Origin: an uncultured Muribaculaceae bacterium
GTDB lineage: Bacteria > Bacteroidota > Bacteroidia > Bacteroidales > Muribaculaceae
Assembly (NCBI GenBank): GCA_910584495.1
Contig: CAJUAR010000059.1
Coordinates: 1 to 18,695 of the forward strand
DNA length: 18,695 nucleotides
Direction of reading: 5' to 3'
The translations under genes and the position numbers were made by a program. Positions 7,013-14,804 of this stretch are shown here, one piece after another; within the stretch, counting starts at the first letter, position 1, and the number at the start of each line of letters is the position of its first letter. The notes under the pieces are model-generated. The model did not search any database, had not been told where the DNA came from, and worked only from the letters and a program-made list of their open reading frames with translations.

Positions 7013-7879
7013 TTATTTGAGTTCGCGCAATTGATATGTGCGCTGCCTGAGGAAATTCCCCAGTTCTTCGACAGAACCGCCATGTTCTTCCTGCTCGGCC
7101 ACAGTGACGGGCTGCCCCACGCTGATGTGCATGGTAGAGCCCACTTTGCGGAACACCTCGGCGGGGAGGCGCAGCGAGCGTGCCGGCCAGCAGATATGCC
7201 CCAGCAAGTTGAACCACCAGCTGTTGCTGCCATGGAAATAGATGGGCACCACGGGAACTTTAGCCCGCTGAATAATCTGAATGACGGACTCCTGCCATGG
7301 ACGGTCCTGCAGCCCGTTGCGCAGCGTGGTTTTGCTCATGGCCCCGGCGGGGAAGAATCCTACAGGTTCGCCCTGGCGCAGTTGCTTCAGAGCTTGTCGG
7401 ATGCCGGCCACGCTCACGGCGCGTTTGGCAGGGTCGTTGCTGGCAAGGGCATCGACAGCTATAAAGTTGGGGCGCATTGCTGTGATTTTATTGAGCATCA
7501 TGTTCACCATCACACGGTAGCGCGGATGACGGCGCGTCACCAGATAGATGAGCGCAATGCCGTCGAGAGCACCAAAAGGATGGTTGCTGACAGTGACAAA
7601 CGCCCCCGGAGGCATATTGTCGAGTATTTCCTGACCGTCGACGCGGAGCTTGATTTTGAATTCGTCAAGGAGGAGGCGGCGCACAAATTCGGGACCGGGA
7701 GTGTCGCAGCACGCTGCGTGGACATGGTTCACCTTGTCGACCGACAGAAAGCGGAGCAGCCGGTTCACCAACTTGGGATGGCCGTCGAGCGCGGGCACCA
7801 TCTGCCGTATGTCGTCGTAGTTGAGGACATCGGGACGGATTTCGTACTGGCTGTAATCTTCTGTGTTATCGGCGTTCAT
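7013..7879 (-). CDS. PlsC/hemolysin-like acyltransferase
   Basis: 288 residues. A lysophospholipid-type acyltransferase core: NH100-PFGAL-D106-G is the catalytic His/Asp block with five residues between (the canonical form is HX4D; the HPFGxxDG form is typical of the hemolysin/OlsB-GlsB-like branch). EPVGFFPAG (171-179) is the substrate-binding block and DRPWQ with VPVVPIYFHG follows. No clear transmembrane helix at the N-terminus; probably membrane-associated. It would transfer an acyl chain from acyl-ACP or acyl-CoA to a lipid or amine. Its ATG overlaps the upstream gene's TGA (ATGA), so both are coupled. The position between an ATP-grasp ligase and the phosphatidyltransferase suggests a lipid-building role; the acceptor is unknown. 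Confidence 0.88.
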   Translation of the reverse strand: MNADNTEDYSQYEIRPDVLNYDDIRQMVPALDGHPKLVNRLLRFLSVDKVNHVHAACCDTPGPEFVRRLLLDEFKIKLRVDGQEILDNMPPGAFVTVSNHPFGALDGIALIYLVTRRHPRYRVMVNMMLNKITAMRPNFIAVDALASNDPAKRAVSVAGIRQALKQLRQGEPVGFFPAGAMSKTTLRNGLQDRPWQESVIQIIQRAKVPVVPIYFHGSNSWWFNLLGHICWPARSLRLPAEVFRKVGSTMHISVGQPVTVAEQEEHGGSVEELGNFLRQRTYQLRELK

Positions 7880-8745
7880 TTTTTCTGGTGTTCTTTGATT
7901 GCCGACATCACATAGCGTGCAATATATGGTGCAGCCTCGTTGCGGCAGGGCGCAAAACTTGGCCAGTCGTTGAGGTCGATAATCTGAATGGAGCCGTCCT
8001 CGCCAAGAATGCAGTCGCCGCCATAGATTTTGACATCGAGCACCTCGGCAGCCTTGTTTGCAATGGCACGCAGGCGGTCGGCACTGAAAGGCAAGTGCTT
8101 AGGCTTGCCGTTTATTGCCTCGGCCCCATACTTGCTGTGCTGCGATTCGAAGGGATAGAACCAGAAGAAATATGAGTTGTCGGCCAGACCGTAGAACTTT
8201 ATGAGGTCGCCTTCGAGGTGACGGTTGATTACGGCGCGTTTGATGCCTCGCAGGAAAAATTCCTGAAGAATCTCCTGGGCTTCTTCGGCATGGCGTGCAT
8301 AGCTCACATCTTCCTTGTGCATGGCGTGGAAATCGCCGCGCTTGAGCCAGCAACGGTCGAAACGGGCAGCTTTGAGGGTGTCGCGAATTGCTTCGTCGGT
8401 GTTGACAATGAGACTTTCCGGATATGGGATGTTCGAACCCAGAAGGATGCGGGTCATACGCTCGCGAGTGCAGTTCTCAATGCCATAACCCGAATTGATG
8501 ACAAGCCGCCCGGCATCTTCAAGCTCCTGGAGCACGGCGATGGAACGCTGCTCACGGCACATATTGAGCACAATGTTCTCGTCCACAGCCCCGGCGCACA
8601 GCTGCTCTTCGCTGTAGACATTCACTTCGCAGCCACGTTTGCGCAGCTGCTCGGCAACAAGGTTGAAAATCGCGGCATCATTGCCTATATGGTTTGGCGA
8701 GAAAGCTCCCGCACGCATTATTCCGGCTATTTTTATTTCTGCCAT
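7876..8745 (-). CDS. ATP-grasp ligase-like protein, substrate unknown
   Basis: 289 residues, first gene of the lipid operon. N-terminal pre-ATP-grasp region (1-85), then a RimK/glutathione synthetase-like ATP-grasp fold: NCTRERMTRIL (91-101), nucleotide lysine in WLKRGD (K135), RHLEGD (175-180), YGGDC (D244) and a metal-binding IIDLNDWPSF (256-263, D257, N259). Such proteins usually ligate a carboxylate to an amine or thiol using ATP. I do not recognise the specific family. The ATG at 8745 is chosen because it lies about 25 nt after a very good promoter, whereas an upstream extension would cover that promoter. Its stop overlaps the acyltransferase ATG by 4 nt. In this setting it might attach an amino acid to a lipid, but nothing in the sequence proves it. 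Confidence 0.82.
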   Translation of the reverse strand: MAEIKIAGIMRAGAFSPNHIGNDAAIFNLVAEQLRKRGCEVNVYSEEQLCAGAVDENIVLNMCREQRSIAVLQELEDAGRLVINSGYGIENCTRERMTRILLGSNIPYPESLIVNTDEAIRDTLKAARFDRCWLKRGDFHAMHKEDVSYARHAEEAQEILQEFFLRGIKRAVINRHLEGDLIKFYGLADNSYFFWFYPFESQHSKYGAEAINGKPKHLPFSADRLRAIANKAAEVLDVKIYGGDCILGEDGSIQIIDLNDWPSFAPCRNEAAPYIARYVMSAIKEHQKK

Positions 8746-8775
8746 TATGATTGGATTATTTAATTTTTCCGGGTG

Positions 8776-8806
8776 CAAAGATAACGAAAATCCCGCACAA
8801 TACAAA
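8776..8806 (-). promoter_or_regulatory. Promoter of the inositol-lipid operon
   Basis: On the minus strand TTTG (8806-8803), 19 nt, TATCTTTG (8783-8776): both Bacteroidetes elements with good spacing. The start would be near 8770, giving a leader of about 25 nt before the ATP-grasp ATG. This is the best promoter in the window. Confidence 0.75.
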
Positions 8807-9063
8807 AGATGCTTCGCCAACTGCCACAAACAGAAGCAGTCCGAAGCACCTTTTACAAGCAAACCTAACTACAAACAACCTGACTATAGGTGGAATTGAA
8901 AAATGGTCTGGTATGGGCTGCGATTATCCACTCGTATGCCTCGATTGCAGAATCCGAGATAGAGCTTTCCGTTTTTCACTTTGACCCCTTCGCTCTCGAG
9001 AGTGCCGGAAAGGGAACGGGAGTTTGATTATTCTTTTCCTGAATTGACAAGGTTTTTTATTTC
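8807..9063. other. Intergenic region between divergent units
   Basis: Together with the flanking promoters this forms the 443-nt gap between the lipid operon and the sulfatase. I see no convincing gene. A 10-bp palindrome CTCTCGAGAG (8993-9002) sits inside a longer foldback: CTTTCCG (8955-8961) can pair with CGGAAAG (9006-9012), or CCCTT (8986-8990) with AAGGG (9010-9014). It could be an operator or a remnant terminator; no known site is recognised. Confidence 0.4.
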
Positions 9064-9122
9064 ATTGTTTTCACATAGTTTTCGTATCTTTGCAATCCAA
9101 TAAGTGAAAGATTAAACTTATT
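9064..9122 (+). promoter_or_regulatory. Putative sulfatase promoter and leader hairpin
   Basis: TATCTTTG at 9085-9092 matches TAnnTTTG; the -33 element is imperfect (ATTG 9064-9067, 17 nt away). The predicted start is near 9098, and AATAAGT (9099-9105) pairs with ACTTATT (9116-9122) at the very 5' end of a leader of about 90 nt. No known riboswitch is recognised. Confidence 0.5.
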
Positions 9123-9188
9123 TGGCTCGACGAAAGCGATAAGTACGAAACCTGATACTCCATTTTTACGGAGAAATTCTCTTGCACA

Positions 9189-10715
9189 ATGACACACCGC
9201 AATTTCTTTTTTATGCTCGGCGCACTGGCGTGCCCCTTCTTGGGAGCATACGCGCAGAAAGTCTCAAAGCCTAACATTATTTATATCATGTGTGACGACA
9301 TGGGGTATGGCGACCTCGGTTGTTACGGACAGCCTTATATCAACACCCCGAACATTGACCGCATGGCGCAGGAAGGCATGCGTTTCACTCAGGCATACGC
9401 CGGCAGCCCGGTGAGTGCTCCGTCGCGCGCCTCGTTTATGACCGGTCAGCATTCCGGACATTGCGAAGTGCGCGGAAACAAGGAATATTGGCGCAACGCT
9501 CCTGTGGTGATGTATGGAGAGAACAAGGAATACGCAGTAGCGGGGCAGCATCCCTACGATCCCGGCCATGTAATTCTGCCCGAAATCATGAAGGACTGCG
9601 GCTATACCACCGGCATGTTCGGCAAGTGGGCCGGCGGTTACGAAGGTTCTGTCTCCACACCCGACAAACGGGGTATTGACGAGTACTACGGCTACATCTG
9701 CCAGTTCCAGGCCCATCTGTATTATCCCAATTTCCTGAACCGATACAGCAAGTCGCTGGGCGATACGGCAGTGGTGCGCGTAGTGATGGAAGAGAACATC
9801 CGGCACCCCATGTACGGCAAAGAGTATTCCAAACGCCCGCAGTATTCCGCCGACATGATTCATGCGGAAGCCATGAGGTGGCTCGACAAGCAGGACGGCA
9901 AGCAACCCTTCTTCGGAATCCTCACCTATACGTTGCCCCATGCGGAACTGGCGCAGCCTGAAGATTCAATTTTGCAGGATTATCAAAAAAAATTCTTCCA
10001 TGACAAGACGTGGGGCGGATCGGAAGATTCTCGCTACAACCCCTCCGTCCATACTCATGCCCAGTTTGCAGGCATGATTACCCGCCTGGATGCCTATGTA
10101 GGTGAGGTGCTGGACAAACTGAAGGAAAAAGGATTGGACGACAATACGATTGTGATATTCACCAGCGATAACGGTCCTCACGAAGAAGGAGGTGCCGACC
10201 CCACATTCTTCGGACGCGACGGCAAGTTGCGCGGCCTGAAGCGCCAATGCTACGAAGGCGGCATACGCATTCCCTTCATTGTGCGCTGGCCCGGCAAAGT
10301 GGCTGCCGGAAAGGTGAACGACCACCAGCTTGCCTTCTACGACCTGATGCCTACGTTCTGCGACTTGGCAGGGGTGAAAAATTATGTAAAAAAATACACC
10401 AACAAAGAGAAAGAGGTCGATTACTTCGACGGGCTCTCCTTCGCACCAACCTTGTTAGGCCGGGAGGGTCAGAAAGAGCACGAGTTCCTGTACTGGGAAT
10501 TCGATGAGACCGACCAGATTGGGGTCCGCATGGCAGACTGGAAGATGGTAGTTAAGAAAGGCACTCCTTACCTCTACAACCTGGCAACCGACATCCACGA
10601 AGACCACGACATTGCAGCCGAGCATCCGGAAATTGTGAAGAAGATGAAGGAGATTATCAAAACGCAGCACACGCCGAATCCTCACTTCTCGGTCACGCTG
10701 CCTTCGTTTGAATAA
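9189..10715 (+). CDS. Secreted sulfatase, serine-type (formylglycine-dependent)
   Basis: 508 residues. N-terminal signal peptide of about 23 residues (MTHRNFFFMLGALACPFLG..., ending AYAQ), so periplasmic or surface. Metal-binding D36-D37; sulfatase signature S76-A-P-S-R80-A-S-F-M-T-G in which Ser76 would be converted to formylglycine by an anaerobic sulfatase-maturating enzyme; H251 in LPHAEL; TSDNGPH (D327, N328). It removes sulfate esters, probably from host glycans or sulfated oligosaccharides. The usual GKWHLG segment reads GKWAGG (K146 kept, His absent), a subfamily trait. It has its own promoter, and no SusCD or glycoside hydrolase genes are adjacent, unlike PUL sulfatases. Codon use looks less C-ending than in the flanking genes by eye. 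No maturase is in the window. Confidence 0.95.
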   Translation: MTHRNFFFMLGALACPFLGAYAQKVSKPNIIYIMCDDMGYGDLGCYGQPYINTPNIDRMAQEGMRFTQAYAGSPVSAPSRASFMTGQHSGHCEVRGNKEYWRNAPVVMYGENKEYAVAGQHPYDPGHVILPEIMKDCGYTTGMFGKWAGGYEGSVSTPDKRGIDEYYGYICQFQAHLYYPNFLNRYSKSLGDTAVVRVVMEENIRHPMYGKEYSKRPQYSADMIHAEAMRWLDKQDGKQPFFGILTYTLPHAELAQPEDSILQDYQKKFFHDKTWGGSEDSRYNPSVHTHAQFAGMITRLDAYVGEVLDKLKEKGLDDNTIVIFTSDNGPHEEGGADPTFFGRDGKLRGLKRQCYEGGIRIPFIVRWPGKVAAGKVNDHQLAFYDLMPTFCDLAGVKNYVKKYTNKEKEVDYFDGLSFAPTLLGREGQKEHEFLYWEFDETDQIGVRMADWKMVVKKGTPYLYNLATDIHEDHDIAAEHPEIVKKMKEIIKTQHTPNPHFSVTLPSFE

Positions 10716-10821
10716 AGCTGATATTCCTCAATCGGTAATATGGCAGGAAATTTGCTATTCTCATGGGGTGAAAAAGTGACACCACGCAGGCTTTGTTGAT
10801 GCATAGACCGAAAAAAATTCA

Positions 10822-10829
10822 TAACTTTG
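10822..10829 (+). promoter_or_regulatory. Putative -7 box of the porX operon
   Basis: TAACTTTG matches TAnnTTTG. The nearest TTTG (10792-10795) is 26 nt upstream, longer than usual. The predicted start near 10836 leaves only about 14 nt before the ATG at 10850, and it rules out the in-frame start at 10793. Confidence 0.5.
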
Positions 10830-10849
10830 CATTTAATAGCCACCACTCT

Positions 10850-12394
10850 ATGACTGACAAAGGAAAAATACTCTGGGCCGACGACGAAATCGACCTTCTC
10901 AAGCCCCACCTGATGTTTCTGCGCAACAAGGGCTACGATGTGGCAACGGCCAACAACGGCCGCGACGCCCTCGACATGGCCACAGCCACGCCCTTCGACC
11001 TTATAATTCTGGACGAGAACATGCCCGGCCTGACAGGCCTCGAAACCCTGGGCATGATCAAGCAGCTGATGCCTCACACTCCGGTGATTATGATCACCAA
11101 GAGCGAAGAAGAAAACATTATGGACCAGGCCGTTGGCAGCAAAATTGCCGACTACCTCATCAAGCCCGTCAATCCCAACCAAATACTCATTGCCATCAAG
11201 AAGCACCTCCACTCGGAGCGTCTGGTGAGCGAAAAAGCCACACAGGACTACCGCGAGGACTTCGGGCGCATAGGCATGCTCATCAACTCGGCCTCCAGCA
11301 TCGACGACTGGTACGAGCTATACCGCCGCATCACTTTCCGCGAGCTGGAGCTGGCGCAGACCGACACCAATATGGACCAGCTGCTGCACGAACAAAAAAA
11401 GGAAGCAAACAGCGAATTTTACAAGTGGGTGCGAAGGAACTATGAGGGCTGGATGACAACCGACAAACACCCGCTGATGAGCCACAATGTCATGGCGCAG
11501 CGTGTGCTCCCCTTGCTCGACAAAGGCCAGAAAATATTCTTTGTAATCATCGACAATTTCCGTCTCGACCAATGGGATACGATCAAGCCGATGCTGTCCG
11601 ACTATTTTACCTTCGACGAAGAGCTCTACACCGCCATTCTGCCCACGGCCACACAATATGCACGTAACGCCATCTTCTCGGGCCTTCTGCCCGAGCAAAT
11701 CGAAAAGATGTTTCCCGAGCTGTGGGTCGACGAGGATTCCGAGGAGGGCAAAAACCTCAACGAATCGCCGCTGATTGCAACTTTCCTCAAGCGCTACCGC
11801 CGCAACTTCCGCTTCAGCTACAACAAAATCAACGACAATGCCGCCGGAGAACGACTGCTGCGCGATTTCAACAATCTTGATTCATACGACCTCAATGTGA
11901 TGGTGTTCAATTTCATCGACATGCTGTCGCACGCCCGCACCGAGTCGAAAATGATTCGCGAGCTTGCCTCCACCGATTCGGCTTATCGCGCACTCTCCGA
12001 AGCTTGGTTCCGCCACTCGTCGGTGATCGACATTTTCAAGCGCATTGCCGAAAAGGGGGGCCGGATAGTGCTCACCACCGACCACGGCACAGTGCGGGTG
12101 GAAAATCCCGTAAAAGTTGTCGGAGACAAAAACACCAACACAAACCTGCGCTACAAATTAGGCAAAAATCTGGACTACAACCCGCGTCTTGTATACGAAA
12201 TCAAAAATCCTCGTCGCTTTGGCCTGCCGTCTCCCAATGTGTCGACAAGCTACATCTTTGCCGCCCGCGACGATTTCTTTGCATATCCCAACAATTACAA
12301 CCACTACGTTCAATACTACACCGGTACCTTCCAGCACGGAGGAATCTCTATGGAGGAGATGCTGGTGCCTCTGATCACTCTCAATCCAAAATGA
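10850..12394 (+). CDS. porX: PorX-type response regulator with PglZ phosphatase domain
   Basis: 514 residues, the length of PorX (about 518). Receiver domain 1-120 with acidic pocket D11/D12, phosphorylatable D55 (LIILDENMPG) and K105 (YLIKPVNP). A helical linker (about 125-215) leads to a PglZ domain of the alkaline-phosphatase superfamily with metal ligands VIID235, Thr in PTATQYARN (266-268), FIDMLSH (D357, H361) and TTDH (D411, H412). In Porphyromonas and Flavobacterium, PorX with PorY controls type IX secretion genes, and its PglZ domain is a zinc phosphodiesterase. Start 10850 rather than 10793 because the promoter lies between. Its stop overlaps tsaE by 4 nt. Whether this organism has type IX secretion cannot be seen here; no histidine kinase is adjacent. 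Confidence 0.93.
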   Translation: MTDKGKILWADDEIDLLKPHLMFLRNKGYDVATANNGRDALDMATATPFDLIILDENMPGLTGLETLGMIKQLMPHTPVIMITKSEEENIMDQAVGSKIADYLIKPVNPNQILIAIKKHLHSERLVSEKATQDYREDFGRIGMLINSASSIDDWYELYRRITFRELELAQTDTNMDQLLHEQKKEANSEFYKWVRRNYEGWMTTDKHPLMSHNVMAQRVLPLLDKGQKIFFVIIDNFRLDQWDTIKPMLSDYFTFDEELYTAILPTATQYARNAIFSGLLPEQIEKMFPELWVDEDSEEGKNLNESPLIATFLKRYRRNFRFSYNKINDNAAGERLLRDFNNLDSYDLNVMVFNFIDMLSHARTESKMIRELASTDSAYRALSEAWFRHSSVIDIFKRIAEKGGRIVLTTDHGTVRVENPVKVVGDKNTNTNLRYKLGKNLDYNPRLVYEIKNPRRFGLPSPNVSTSYIFAARDDFFAYPNNYNHYVQYYTGTFQHGGISMEEMLVPLITLNPK

Positions 12395-12816
12395 AAACTA
12401 TTGAAATAAAGAACCTCGACGCTATCGATGAGGCTGCCCGCAGCTTTGTCGAACTGATGGGCGACAACACCGTCTTTGCATTCTACGGCGACATGGGTGC
12501 CGGAAAAACCACTTTTATTAACGCCTTGTGCCGTCAGCTTGGCGTAGACGACGAAGAGACGGCATCGCCCACCTTTGCCCTGATCAACGAATACCGTTCG
12601 GACACAACAGCCGAACTTATCTACCACTTCGACTTCTACCGTGTGGAAGACCTCGACGAAGCTCTGGAGCTGGGCATTGAGGACTACTTCGACTCGGGAG
12701 CTGTATGCCTGATTGAATGGCCCGAAAAAATTGCTGCGGCACTGCCGGCCGACACTGTCACAGTGCGTGTCACTGTCAATGACGACGATTCGCGCACTCT
12801 CACCATCTCGGAGTAA
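12391..12816 (+). CDS. tsaE: tRNA threonylcarbamoyladenosine biosynthesis ATPase TsaE
   Basis: 141 residues, normal length. It is the ATPase that resets the TsaBD complex making t6A37 in ANN-decoding tRNAs. Walker A GDMGAGKTT (33-41), the SPTFALINEY switch-like segment (59-68), HFDFYR (79-84) and IEWPEK (108-113) are all characteristic. The ATG at 12391 overlaps the porX TGA (ATGA), so it is translationally coupled to the regulator. birA starts 6 nt after its stop. Confidence 0.96.
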   Translation: MKTIEIKNLDAIDEAARSFVELMGDNTVFAFYGDMGAGKTTFINALCRQLGVDDEETASPTFALINEYRSDTTAELIYHFDFYRVEDLDEALELGIEDYFDSGAVCLIEWPEKIAAALPADTVTVRVTVNDDDSRTLTISE

Positions 12817-12822
12817 GCGGCG

Positions 12823-13545
12823 ATGCTCAACATCATCCGCCTGACAAGCTGCGCCTCGACAAGTGCCGAGCTTGCCACAATGCCCTTGGCTCCCGACGGC
12901 ACCATGGTGGTAACCGACTGCCAGACAGCTGGCCGCGGACAGCGAGGCAACACGTGGGAGGCCGAGCCGGGGCGCAATCTCACCTTCTCTCTGCTGATGC
13001 GCCCTGCTCTGCCGGCAGCTCGGCAGTTCGAGCTGTCCATGCTTGTGTCGCTGGCTATTGCCGATGTGCTGAGCCGATACATCGACCCTGCGAGAGTCAA
13101 AATCAAATGGCCTAACGACATTTATGTGGACAACGGCAAGATTTGCGGCATCCTCATAGAGAACACTCTTGCCGGAGCCGGCATCGAACGCAGCATTGTA
13201 GGCGTTGGCATCAATGTCAATCAACAGACATTCACAAGCGATGCTCCCAACCCGGTGAGCATGATTCATTTCACAGGCCGCGAACTTACTCTCGACAAGC
13301 TCCTTGGCGAATTTGCCGACGAAATGATGACCACCGTCCATAATTATCTGCCATCGCCACAACCACAAAACCTAAAGAAACGTTATATGGCTGTGCTCTA
13401 CCGCCACGACGGACTGCCACACCGATTCTGCCACCCCGGAGGCGAAGCTTTCGAGGCTGCAATCGTCGATGTGGGTATCGACGGAATGTTGCGTCTTTCC
13501 AACGGACGAGCCTATGCATTTAAAGAAGTTGCTTATATTCTATAA
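12823..13545 (+). CDS. birA: Biotin--[acetyl-CoA-carboxylase] ligase, single-function
   Basis: 240 residues. Catalytic domain: GRGQRGN (37-43, biotinyl-5'-AMP loop), KWPNDI (94-99) and K105-ICGIL, with VGVGINVNQ near 127-135; a small SH3-like C-terminal domain follows from about residue 190. It attaches biotin to carboxylase carrier proteins. There is no N-terminal DNA-binding domain, so it is not the BirA repressor form. It starts 6 nt after tsaE, and its TAA overlaps the sdaA ATG by one base. Confidence 0.95.
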   Translation: MLNIIRLTSCASTSAELATMPLAPDGTMVVTDCQTAGRGQRGNTWEAEPGRNLTFSLLMRPALPAARQFELSMLVSLAIADVLSRYIDPARVKIKWPNDIYVDNGKICGILIENTLAGAGIERSIVGVGINVNQQTFTSDAPNPVSMIHFTGRELTLDKLLGEFADEMMTTVHNYLPSPQPQNLKKRYMAVLYRHDGLPHRFCHPGGEAFEAAIVDVGIDGMLRLSNGRAYAFKEVAYIL

Positions 13546-14759
13546 TGGAATCAATCAAACAAATTTACAAAATTGGCTACGGCCCGTCGAGCAGCCACAC
13601 CATGGGACCGCGCAAGGCTGCTGTCCTCTTTCGCGACCGTACTCCCGGAGCGGCACGACGCACCGTCACTCTCTACGGCTCTTTGGCAGCTACCGGCAAG
13701 GGACACCTCACCGACCAAGCCATTCTTGAGGAACTGCAACCCGATGCACCGTGCGAGATTGTCTGGCAACCCGAAATTTTTCTGCCTTTCCACCCCAATG
13801 CCGTGCGTTTCGAAGCCTTCGATACTTCAGGCAACAAAACAGCCGACGAAACTTTCTACAGCATAGGCGGAGGCGACATCATCAAAGAAGGAGAGAACCG
13901 ACAGACATCGGCCAATGTCTATGACATGCACACCATCCACGACATCCAGGCGTGGTGCGACCGCACCGGCGGATCATACTGGGAATATGTCGACCACTGC
14001 GAAGGCTCTGATGTGTGGGACTATCTGCAAACCGTGTGGCAGGTAATGAAAGAGGCTGTAGAGCGCGGCATAGAGGCCGAAGGCGTGCTGCCCGGAGGTT
14101 TGGGCGTGCGCCGCAAGGCGGTAAGCTACTTTGTGCATGCCGCCGGCTATTCGCCGAGCCTCAAAAGTCGCGGACTTGTCTATGCCTACGCCTTGGCTGT
14201 TAGCGAAGAGAATGCCGGCGGAGGCAAGATTGTCACCGCTCCCACCTGCGGCTCGTGCGGCATCGTTCCGGCTGTGCTGTATCATCTGAATACATCCAAA
14301 GGTTTTTCTGAGCAGCGCATACTCCGTGCTTTGGCCACCGCCGGCCTCTTTGGCAACGTGGTAAAACACAATGCCTCGGTATCAGGTGCCGAAGTTGGAT
14401 GCCAGGGCGAAGTGGGTGTGGCGTGTGCAATGGCGGCGGCTGCCGTGTCGCAACTTTTCGGAGGCACGCCGGCACAGATTGAATACTCTGCCGAAATGGG
14501 CCTCGAACATCACCTGGGGCTGACATGCGACCCCGTTTGCGGCCTCGTGCAGATTCCATGCATAGAGCGCAACGCTTTTGCCGCAGCTCGCGCCCTCGAT
14601 GCCAATCTCTATTCGGCCTTCTCCGATGGTCGACATTCGGTGAGCTTCGACCGTGTTGTGGAAGTGATGAAACGCACCGGCCACGACTTGCCGTCGCTCT
14701 ACAAAGAAACTGCCCAAGGAGGCCTCGCAGCTGTCAGCGGACCGGAAAATAAAGTTTGA
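13545..14759 (+). CDS. sdaA: L-serine ammonia-lyase (L-serine dehydratase), fused beta-alpha form
   Basis: 404 residues, a single-chain iron-sulfur enzyme converting L-serine to pyruvate and ammonia. GPSSSHTMGP (13-22) opens the beta domain; the alpha domain has APTCGSCGIVPAV (about 232-244) and the [4Fe-4S] cysteine candidates C286 (VGCQGE), C328 (LTCDP) and C339 (IPCIERNA), matching the E. coli SdaA pattern. Somewhat shorter than E. coli SdaA (454), as usual in Bacteroidetes. Last gene of the porX-tsaE-birA-sdaA unit; its start lies on the last base of the birA stop, and a terminator follows directly. Confidence 0.96.
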   Translation: MESIKQIYKIGYGPSSSHTMGPRKAAVLFRDRTPGAARRTVTLYGSLAATGKGHLTDQAILEELQPDAPCEIVWQPEIFLPFHPNAVRFEAFDTSGNKTADETFYSIGGGDIIKEGENRQTSANVYDMHTIHDIQAWCDRTGGSYWEYVDHCEGSDVWDYLQTVWQVMKEAVERGIEAEGVLPGGLGVRRKAVSYFVHAAGYSPSLKSRGLVYAYALAVSEENAGGGKIVTAPTCGSCGIVPAVLYHLNTSKGFSEQRILRALATAGLFGNVVKHNASVSGAEVGCQGEVGVACAMAAAAVSQLFGGTPAQIEYSAEMGLEHHLGLTCDPVCGLVQIPCIERNAFAAARALDANLYSAFSDGRHSVSFDRVVEVMKRTGHDLPSLYKETAQGGLAAVSGPENKV

Positions 14760-14767
14760 TAAATATT

Positions 14768-14803
14768 TCCCGATTTATCAGAATGAATCAGGATAAATCG
14801 GGA
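14768..14803. terminator. Bidirectional terminator between sdaA and the minus-strand pair
   Basis: A perfect 12-bp stem, TCCCGATTTATC (14768-14779) with 14792-14803, and a 12-nt loop. It starts 9 nt after the sdaA stop and ends immediately before the stop of the convergent gene (14805-14807). The 3' U-tracts are poor, so factor-independent strength is uncertain. Confidence 0.7.
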
Positions 14804-14804
14804 T

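Noticed and set aside
8751..8984. Small plus-strand frame of 77 codons in the divergent intergenic region
   Set aside because: It covers the operon promoter, has no promoter of its own and no recognisable protein features.
10716..10790. Terminator after the sulfatase
   Set aside because: Only weak, mismatched pairing around 10736-10760 and no U-tract; not convincing.
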